The translations under genes and the position numbers were made by a program. A stretch of DNA of 15,277 nucleotides from an uncultured Anaerolineae bacterium (GTDB lineage Bacteria > Chloroflexota > Anaerolineae > Anaerolineales > Villigracilaceae). The stretch covers positions 1 to 15,277 of the forward strand of contig CAINXK010000407.1 of NCBI GenBank assembly GCA_903854805.1, written 5' to 3'. The notes under the pieces are model-generated. The model did not search any database, was not told the DNA's origin, and was given only the letters and a program-made list of their open reading frames with translations. Positions 1 through 5,167 of the stretch are shown here, in pieces. Numbering within the stretch: position 1 is the stretch's first letter; every line of letters begins with the position of its first letter.

Positions 1-25
1 ATAACTTGCTTATTCAAATTCTTTT

Positions 26-107
26 GGGACGCGGACGAGCGCCGACAAGCGCGGAAAAAGCAAAAATCTTTTGGTTTATCCGCGTACATCCGCGAAAATC
101 CGCGTCC
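26..107. repeat. Imperfect inverted repeat of GCGGA-type units
   Basis: The arm GGACGCGGA at 27-35 is the reverse complement of TCCGCGTCC at 99-107. Between them are further ATCCGCG / CGCGGA units (around 50-55, 78-84 and 88-94) that can also pair. This resembles the short CGCGGAT-rich interspersed repeats common in intergenic DNA of environmental bacteria. It lies downstream of the minus-strand surface-protein gene and could fold into a long hairpin that ends or protects that transcript, but it has no T-tract. I see no gene, promoter or RNA in the rest of 1-300, apart from a small palindrome (AAACCGGTTT, 293-302) at the stop codon. Confidence 0.6.
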
Positions 108-300
108 AATTGGGGTTCCTTGCGGGCTTAACGGTAAAAGCTTGGAAACCACGTTGGTGATAAAGATATAAAAAAGAAACTTATGCGGTATTGCGATTTA
201 TCCAATGGCGGCAAGGGGGGAAAGACCCATAGGCGCTAACTTAAAGGAATTGAGGGATGCAAACATAGGCCATTGATTAGGGCTTGAGTGAAAAACCGGT

Positions 301-2400
301 TTACTTATCCGCTTCCACCTTGACCAGCACCGCCCGCACCACTCGCCGGAACATGTAGCTGTCGCTCAGGAAGTTGTAGCCCTGGCAGGTGATCAGCGTC
401 AGGTAAGAATGACCTTCCAGGTGGCCCAATGCATAACTCGTTGAGCCGGGGAAAACCATCTTTGATTCGCGCACTTCAAAAGTGTATTTTTCACCGAACT
501 GGTGCACCACAATCTGATTGCCATAGTCCAGGTTCTTGATATTTGCGAAAGGTCCCGGCAGTCCATTGGCATCCGTGACATGCGCCGTGAGCACCGAGTT
601 GCCCAGCCAGGTGGGGTAAGCCGTACCGTTCAACCAGCCAGCTGACTGCCCAAGCCAGGTCACGTCCCAGTTATTATTGACCTGCGGCACGCCAACAATG
701 TTGGCTTTCACTTTTTGCAATGGGATCTCCAGCCACAGCCCGCTCATTTTGGTATAGGCGGCGCTCTCCGGCTGCTGCGGCATGCTGGATATGCGGTTGG
801 GGGCAAAGCCAGTTTTGGGCAGTTTGGAAAAAGTGCTGGCAGTGGCAGCGCTTTTAGCTGTCACTGTAAAATCAGTAGTCTGGTCTGTCCCGTCGCCGAG
901 CGGATTGAGCGCCAGATCAACAATGGATGTGCTGCCGCACACAAACAGGCGATAACTGCCCCCAGGCAAAGCCGAGGCAAGCGTCACGACAGCTGTGTTG
1001 GGGGTGTAACTGACGCCGCTGACCGTCGCTTTTGTATCATCTCCTGCGAGTCCGGCGGAGCACGATACGGTATCCAGCACGCCATTCGGGCCTTTATTCA
1101 CCACCCAATAGTTGGCAGGGTTGGTGACATCCTTCGCGTCTGTATCGCCGGCCGGGTTATTCACATTCTCGCTGAACGTGACCGTAAAGCTGCTCGGCGC
1201 CGTGGTTGTGTACGTTGACAATACACTTGTAGATCCTACCGTCAGAGGGGTCATGTCGACAACCGCTAATTTCAGGTCGCCTTTGGTGTAATCTAAATAA
1301 CTGATGACGGGTGCCCCGCTGCTGTTCAATGCCAGCGAGGTGTACTCTCCCACATCCCCTACGTAATCTATGTTTTTGAGGGTTTTGGTGCTGCAAGTAG
1401 CATTCGTGCAAACCGCCACTTTCAGGTTGAGGTTGTTGCCATCATAATAACTGATGACGGGGTAGCCGCTGCTGTTCAATACCAGCGAGGTGTACTGCCC
1501 CACATCCATTGTGCTGTCCACGGTGGTGAGGGTTTTGGCAGTGCAGGTGGCATTTCCGCACACCGCTACTTTCAGGTTAGCGTTAGTGACATCATAATAA
1601 CTGATGACGGGGTAGCCGCTGCTGTTCAATATCAGCGAGGCGTACAGCCCCACATCCCCTGTCTCATCCACGGTTGTGAGGGTTTTGGCCGTGCAGGTGG
1701 CATCCCCACACACCGCTACTTTCAGGTCATTGTTGGTTACATCGTAATAACTGATGACGGGGTAGCCAAGGCTGTTCAATACCAGCGAGGTAAATGCCCG
1801 GTTAGTGTAAGAATCATTAATCCCTGTGCTATCCACGGTTGTGATGGTTTTGCCCGTGCCCGAACAGGTGGCATTCATGCACACCGCTAATTTCAGGGTT
1901 TCGTTGGTGATATCGTAATAACTGATGACGGGAAAGCCGCTGCTGTTCAAGGCCAGCGAGCTGGAAAAACCAGACTGGGCTCCGTCATCCACGGTTGTGA
2001 GAGTTTTGGCCGTGCAGGTGGCATCCCCGCACACCGCTACATTCAGAAGCCCTCCGATCATAGACGTATAACTTATGACGGGGAAGCCGCTGCTATTCAA
2101 TACCAGCGAGCTGGAATATCCCGCCGGGGAAGCAACACTGGTAAGAGTGTTGCCTGCCGAACAGCTGGCATTCCCGCACACCGCTACTTTCAACGCCTGG
2201 GTGGTGGCGTCAATATAACTGATGACGGGGTTACCGCTGCTGTTCAATTTCAGCGAAGTGTATTCCACCACCACATCTCCGCTATCCACGCTGGTGGTGA
2301 CGGTGGCGGCATAAACGGCGCTTGTCAGCACCGCGCTCAGCAGGCATACGGTCAGCGCAATGAAAAGAGCGCTCAGCCTGGGTTTTGATCGTGATTTCAT
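301..2400 (-). CDS. Exported repeat protein with Ig-like domain, LPKTG motif and C-terminal sortase domain
   Basis: 699 residues from the ATG at 2400, chosen because GAGGAGG lies 6 nt upstream; an in-frame ATG at 2433 has no such site. Residues 1-31 form a signal peptide (basic start, hydrophobic core, cleavage near AVYA). Residues about 41-383 are seven repeats of about 48 residues built on YTSLxLNSSGxPVISYYD and LKVAVCxxATC; the Cys pair is present in six of seven and suggests a disulphide, and the array may form a beta-propeller-like fold. Residues about 384-515 resemble an SbsA/Big_5 Ig-like domain. LPKTG is at 527-531. The C-terminus is a sortase-type domain: His607 in LTAHVTD, Cys672 in TLITC, Arg685/686 in FRRVV. 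Sortases are transpeptidases that attach proteins to the cell surface, so this may be a self-anchoring adhesin or a sortase with a large surface module. There is no C-terminal membrane anchor. The sortase class and the true substrate are inferred only. Confidence 0.88.
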   Translation of the reverse strand: MKSRSKPRLSALFIALTVCLLSAVLTSAVYAATVTTSVDSGDVVVEYTSLKLNSSGNPVISYIDATTQALKVAVCGNASCSAGNTLTSVASPAGYSSSLVLNSSGFPVISYTSMIGGLLNVAVCGDATCTAKTLTTVDDGAQSGFSSSLALNSSGFPVISYYDITNETLKLAVCMNATCSGTGKTITTVDSTGINDSYTNRAFTSLVLNSLGYPVISYYDVTNNDLKVAVCGDATCTAKTLTTVDETGDVGLYASLILNSSGYPVISYYDVTNANLKVAVCGNATCTAKTLTTVDSTMDVGQYTSLVLNSSGYPVISYYDGNNLNLKVAVCTNATCSTKTLKNIDYVGDVGEYTSLALNSSGAPVISYLDYTKGDLKLAVVDMTPLTVGSTSVLSTYTTTAPSSFTVTFSENVNNPAGDTDAKDVTNPANYWVVNKGPNGVLDTVSCSAGLAGDDTKATVSGVSYTPNTAVVTLASALPGGSYRLFVCGSTSIVDLALNPLGDGTDQTTDFTVTAKSAATASTFSKLPKTGFAPNRISSMPQQPESAAYTKMSGLWLEIPLQKVKANIVGVPQVNNNWDVTWLGQSAGWLNGTAYPTWLGNSVLTAHVTDANGLPGPFANIKNLDYGNQIVVHQFGEKYTFEVRESKMVFPGSTSYALGHLEGHSYLTLITCQGYNFLSDSYMFRRVVRAVLVKVEADK
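1252..2280 (-). repeat. Seven tandem coding repeats (about 140-170 bp each)
   Basis: Seven direct repeats inside the surface-protein gene. The nucleotide core GATGACGGG(G/T) followed by GCCGCTGCTGTTCAA recurs with few changes, for example near 1303, 1453, 1603, 1753, 1926, 2076 and 2221. Units 4-6 are the most alike, which points to recent unit duplication or gene conversion. The unit between about 1790 and 1940 has a longer linker. Such arrays change copy number by recombination, so the repeat number may differ between strains. Confidence 0.85.
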
Positions 2401-2406
2401 AATTTG

Positions 2407-2413
2407 CCTCCTC
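2407..2413 (-). promoter_or_regulatory. Ribosome binding site that fixes the surface-protein start
   Basis: GAGGAGG on the minus strand, 6 nt before the ATG at 2400. It decides for this start over the upstream in-frame ATG at 2433, and it places a clean signal peptide at the N-terminus. Confidence 0.8.
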
Positions 2414-2430
2414 AGCATTCTCATCATCTT

Positions 2431-2455
2431 CAAGAGTTGCCTACCGCAGCTCTTG
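2431..2455 (-). promoter_or_regulatory. Leader hairpin between terminator and ribosome binding site
   Basis: Ten base pairs, one of them G-U: CAAGAGTTGC at 2431-2440 pairs with GCAGCTCTTG at 2446-2455, loop of 5 nt (given as + strand). It lies in the untranslated leader of the surface-protein mRNA, 17 nt upstream of the Shine-Dalgarno site. No T-run follows, so it is not an intrinsic terminator. It may protect the mRNA 5' end after read-through, or act in translation. Confidence 0.5.
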
Positions 2456-2545
2456 TTTCACCGTTTTATTGGCGCTAATTTCGCCAGTGCTCGCCGAGCT
2501 GATAGACGACAGAAAACCGCAATTTGTGACCGCGCCAGGTTACCT

Positions 2546-2582
2546 TAAATAAAAAGCAGGCCTGGTAAAACCAAAGCCTGCT
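2546..2582 (-). terminator. Intrinsic terminator, expression platform of the c-di-GMP riboswitch
   Basis: On the minus strand AGCAGGC (2582-2576) pairs with GCCTGCT (2561-2555). An inner TGGT/ACCA helix continues the stem, and a TTTTTATTT tract follows (2554-2546). It lies 26 nt after the 3' end of the riboswitch and about 145 nt before the surface-protein start, the usual place for a riboswitch expression platform. The 5' arm has GCAG, which could instead pair with CTGC in the 3' strand of riboswitch helix P1. That would give an antiterminator without ligand and an OFF response to c-di-GMP; this direction is inference. Confidence 0.82.
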
Positions 2583-2608
2583 CAAATATAAAAAATAAAA
2601 ATATATTC

Positions 2609-2690
2609 GGCAGTCTGGCAATCATAATCGTGACGAACACGATCTTAGACCCATAACTTTGCGGCTCCGCCTTTCAACGGATTTGCCTTT
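2609..2690 (-). promoter_or_regulatory. Cyclic di-GMP-I (GEMM-I) riboswitch
   Basis: Read on the minus strand, the element has the conserved GEMM-I parts in order. GCAAA (2686-2682) is followed by a five-pair stem CCGTT/GGCGG capped by a GAAA tetraloop (2675-2672). Next come CGCAAAG (2663-2657) and a second hairpin, stem ATCGTG/CACGAT, with a TTCGT loop. TCTAAG and TATGA flank this second stem; they match the 11-nt GAAA-tetraloop receptor (CCUAAG/UAUGG) with a paired C-G to U-A change, so the tertiary contact is kept. Helix P1 closes as GGCA (2687-2684) with TGCC (2612-2609). Class I c-di-GMP aptamers control motility, attachment and surface genes. This one controls the surface-protein gene downstream through the adjoining terminator. 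Confidence 0.92.
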
Positions 2691-2745
2691 TTCGTTTCAC
2701 GATATTCATCGTATTAAATCGTCCCCTTCGATCTCATCAAAGTTG

Positions 2746-2763
2746 ACTCTTAAAAAGAGTATA
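2746..2763 (-). promoter_or_regulatory. Likely sigma70-type -10 element and start-site palindrome
   Basis: TATACT on the minus strand (2763-2758) is a good -10 match, giving a start near 2751. No good -35 hexamer lies 16-18 bp upstream, which fits an activator-dependent promoter. The sequence ACTCTT-AAA-AAGAGT (2746-2760) is a perfect 6-bp inverted repeat over the -10 and start site and could be an operator. Predicted leader length is about 350 nt, most of it accounted for by the riboswitch, terminator and leader hairpin. Confidence 0.5.
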
Positions 2764-2784
2764 CAAGCTTTCCAGTTTAATTGA

Positions 2785-2810
2785 TGTAACTTAGGTCACA
2801 CTTTAGTGAC
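2785..2810 (-). promoter_or_regulatory. CRP/FNR-family-like palindrome
   Basis: On the minus strand TGTGA-N6-TTACA (2800-2785) matches the CRP pattern TGTGA-N6-TCACA at nine of ten core bases. Its centre (2792.5) is about 41.5 bp upstream of the start site predicted from the -10 element, the class II activator position. An overlapping perfect palindrome, GTCAC-N6-GTGAC, occupies 2795-2810. The regulator is not in the window. Confidence 0.42.
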
Positions 2811-2875
2811 ATTAATCGAAGATTCTGGTGGGCAAAACAGGATCCCAAATACCCGCACCCCCCTTTCGCCTAAAG

Positions 2876-3094
2876 TGGCAGAACTTATAGCTATCACTGT
2901 AAAATCAGAAGTCCGATCTGCCCCGTCGCCGAGCGGATTGAGCAACAGATCAAGAATGGATGTGCTGCCGCACACAAACAGGCGATAACTGCCCACAGGC
3001 AAAGCCGAGGCAAGCGTCACGACCGCCGCTGGCTTCAGCGTAATAACTGATGACGGGCGCGCCGCTGCTGTTCAATGCCAGCGATTTGTAATAC
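2876..3094 (-). pseudogene. Remnant of a second surface-protein gene (repeat plus Ig-like part)
   Basis: The minus strand from about 3020 to 2876 encodes TLASALPVGSYRLFVCGST and the rest of the end of the Ig-like domain, nearly identical to the intact neighbour. From about 3094 to 3030 a different frame encodes KSLALNSSGAPVISYY, matching the seventh repeat. About 290 bp present between these parts in the intact gene (roughly 1000-1290) are missing, and the two parts are out of frame. The signal peptide, the other repeats and the sortase domain are absent. It lies upstream of the intact gene on the same strand, so two tandem paralogues probably existed and one was largely deleted. High similarity suggests a recent event. 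Confidence 0.8.
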
Positions 3095-3343
3095 CCACAA
3101 ACCCTGAACAGCTTCAGTGCCTTTCCACGCCTTGATTCAACTGAATACCTGCTTAAAATCCATGACCAACTCAACGGGTCAAATATCTGTTTTTTACGGT
3201 CTTTTGACACAAAACCCGGTTATACTTCAGCCATTGCGGAAAGAAACGATAAAAATATAGCCATCTGGCCTGTTGAATTTCATGATGGACATCAATTCGA
3301 TCTCGACGGTTATTGGGAAAATATTATTCAGAACATGCGCTGA
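3092..3343 (+). pseudogene. C-terminal fragment of an unrecognised gene
   Basis: An open stretch of 83 codons ends in TGA at 3341-3343 and has no plausible start. It begins just where the minus-strand homology of the paralogue remnant ends. The translation reads like real protein, with segments such as LDSTEYLLKIHDQLNG, ICFLRSFDTKPGYTSA and IAIWPVEFHDGHQFDLDGYW. I do not recognise the family. It is probably the 3' end of a gene whose 5' part was lost in the rearrangement that also damaged the paralogue. An 83-codon open frame can arise by chance, so this rests mainly on the protein-like composition and the sharp junction. Confidence 0.42.
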
Positions 3344-3580
3344 AATACGAATTCAAGCATGTTATCACCTTGGGCTGGAAAAATATGGGTCACTTCACAA
3401 AAAACCCGGCGTCTTGCGCCCAGCATCAACACCACCATCAAATATCTGGTAGATCCATCCTCAACTTGATTGGCTTGGAAATAATTACTGAATACAGATC
3501 AAAAACCCGGTAGGATTAGAATATTCGGGGTGCTCCTGGTTTTTTTGACGAAATTAAAACTGGTCATTTTTTTATTTTTT
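3344..3580. other. Intergenic spacer before the flippase
   Basis: No convincing gene. The 9-mer AAAACCCGG occurs at 3401-3409 and 3502-3510, as it does at 3211-3219. A weak GC hairpin (GGCG/CGCC, about 3406-3420) followed on the minus strand by six Ts could be an old terminator. TTGACG at 3545-3550 resembles a -35 box, but no good -10 follows at the right distance. Confidence 0.4.
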
Positions 3581-3585
3581 AGGAG
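3581..3585 (+). promoter_or_regulatory. Ribosome binding site of the flippase, supporting a TTG start
   Basis: AGGAG lies 8 nt before the TTG at 3594. No in-frame ATG is nearby, and the protein begins sensibly from the TTG, so the TTG start is preferred. Confidence 0.7.
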
Positions 3586-3593
3586 TATTTTCT

Positions 3594-5060
3594 TTGAGTG
3601 AAACAGAACCACGCAACCTGGGGAAATCAACCATTCAAGGCGCTGTCTGGCATTACCTGACCTTCTTTTCAGGTAAATTGATGGTCTTAGTCAGCACCGC
3701 AATCCTGGCTCGCCTGCTAAGTCCGGACGACTTTGGAGTAGTAGGCTATGCCCTGACTGCCATTTCCTTTCTGGATGTAATCAGTGATCTTGGCATAGGG
3801 CCCGCCTTAATCTATTATCCAGAAGAAAAACGGACAACTTCCACCGGCTTTTGGCTGAATTTATTGATCGGGCTGGTTATTTTTGGAATAACCTGGCTGC
3901 TGGCTCCGCTGGTTGGTCTTTATTTTCGAGACAATCGTGTGGTAACAGTCATGCAGGTGATTGGATTTGTTTATCCCCTGCGGGCGCTGGGAGACACGCA
4001 TGACGCGGTCTTGAACAAACGCCTGGATTTTGGCCGGATATTCCTCCCTGACCTGATGCAGGGATTAACCAAGGGGCTGGCTTCGGTCATTTTTGCACTG
4101 CTCGGATACGGCGCATGGAGCCTGATCTGGGGATACTTACTGGGAACACTGGTTTCATCTATTACCTATTGGTTGACCAGTCCCTGGTCGCCCTCTCCAA
4201 TTTTTTCCTGGCAAATTGCCCGTGATTTATTGCGCTACGGCTCAAAAATAATTGGAGTGGATATCGTTGCCATTTTCCTGGTCAATCTCGACTATTTGTT
4301 GATCGGCAGATACCTGGGCGCAAGCGTTCTGGGGCTTTATACAATTGCATTTCGCTTCCCCGACCTGTTGATTCTGCAGTTCGCGCGAATATTGAGCAAT
4401 GTTCTTTTTCCAGTGTACACACACATGCGTCAAGAACCCGGCAGCCTGGCGCGTGGTTTTTTTCTATCAACCCGCTACCTGGCATTAATCACTGTTCCAC
4501 TTGGTTTGGGTCTGGCACTTGTTGCTTATCCGCTGACCACGGCAATTTTCTCGGCCAAATGGGAAGCTGCCGCTCCGGTTGTCCAAGCGTTGGCTTTATA
4601 CACACTGATCCTTTCCCTGGGTTATTCAACAGGCAGTATTTACAAGGCTGAGGGTCGCCCACAAATCCTGACATGGCTCGGACTGATCCGACTGGCCATG
4701 CTGATTCCAGCCCTTTGGTGGGCCGTCACCATTGCAAAATCAATTGACATGGTTGGATGGATGCAAGCATTGGTAGCCCTGGCAGGAACTATCATCAGTC
4801 TGTATGTTGCGACCCGCATGATTAAATTACCTGTTTACAAGCTTCTGGAAGCAATCAGCCCTGCTTTTTTGGCGGGAACCGTCATGTCTGTGGTTGTTTA
4901 CTTAGTAATCCGTCTCAGTTCATCACTGGGAGCCTGGCAGCAATTGGCCTTAAGCATTCCAATTGGCGGCTTGATTTATCTGGCAACCCTTTTTACCATC
5001 CAACGTGAATTGGTCACATCGAGTTGGGATCAATTTCGAAAAGCACTTCAACGGAATTAA
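3594..5060 (+). CDS. Polysaccharide/lipid-linked oligosaccharide flippase (Wzx-like, MOP superfamily)
   Basis: 488 residues with many hydrophobic helices (12-14 by eye). The N-terminus has the pattern of the polysaccharide-transport family: a GAVWHYLTFFSGKL helix, then LARLLSPDDFGVVGYALT and DLGIGPALIYY. Related sequences flip undecaprenyl-linked sugars or similar lipid-linked units across the membrane for exopolysaccharide, O-antigen or teichoic-acid-like polymers. The size is normal for the family and the gene looks intact. The start is TTG with a good ribosome binding site. The next gene, the NRPS, begins 107 bp downstream on the same strand with no clear terminator between, so co-transcription is likely. 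No glycosyltransferase lies in the window, so the cargo is unknown; export of an NRPS-derived or peptide-decorated lipid is a guess from context. Confidence 0.85.
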   Translation: MSETEPRNLGKSTIQGAVWHYLTFFSGKLMVLVSTAILARLLSPDDFGVVGYALTAISFLDVISDLGIGPALIYYPEEKRTTSTGFWLNLLIGLVIFGITWLLAPLVGLYFRDNRVVTVMQVIGFVYPLRALGDTHDAVLNKRLDFGRIFLPDLMQGLTKGLASVIFALLGYGAWSLIWGYLLGTLVSSITYWLTSPWSPSPIFSWQIARDLLRYGSKIIGVDIVAIFLVNLDYLLIGRYLGASVLGLYTIAFRFPDLLILQFARILSNVLFPVYTHMRQEPGSLARGFFLSTRYLALITVPLGLGLALVAYPLTTAIFSAKWEAAAPVVQALALYTLILSLGYSTGSIYKAEGRPQILTWLGLIRLAMLIPALWWAVTIAKSIDMVGWMQALVALAGTIISLYVATRMIKLPVYKLLEAISPAFLAGTVMSVVVYLVIRLSSSLGAWQQLALSIPIGGLIYLATLFTIQRELVTSSWDQFRKALQRN

Positions 5061-5167
5061 ATAACAGACTAAAATTGTCTTCATAGCAAAAGAACCAGCC
5101 CTCTTTTTTTAGAAAACGGTGTCCCTGCAAAATTAACAGCCACCAGGATATTTTTTTATAGTTAAGA

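Noticed and set aside
240..262. CTTAAAGGAATTGA, close to the conserved 16S rRNA site around position 907
   Set aside because: The bases on both sides do not match 16S rRNA and no other rRNA region follows, so this is chance.
715..1218. 167-codon plus-strand open frame
   Set aside because: It overlaps the Ig-like and LPKTG part of the minus-strand surface-protein gene, has no good ribosome binding site and no protein-like pattern.
1252..2280. Regular repeats as a CRISPR array
   Set aside because: The units encode a continuous protein repeat in one frame; no conserved short repeat with unique spacers is present.
3545..3576. Promoter for the flippase (TTGACG with TTTATT)
   Set aside because: The -35 match is good, but the spacer is 20 bp, the -10 match is poor, and the start would fall on the ribosome binding site.
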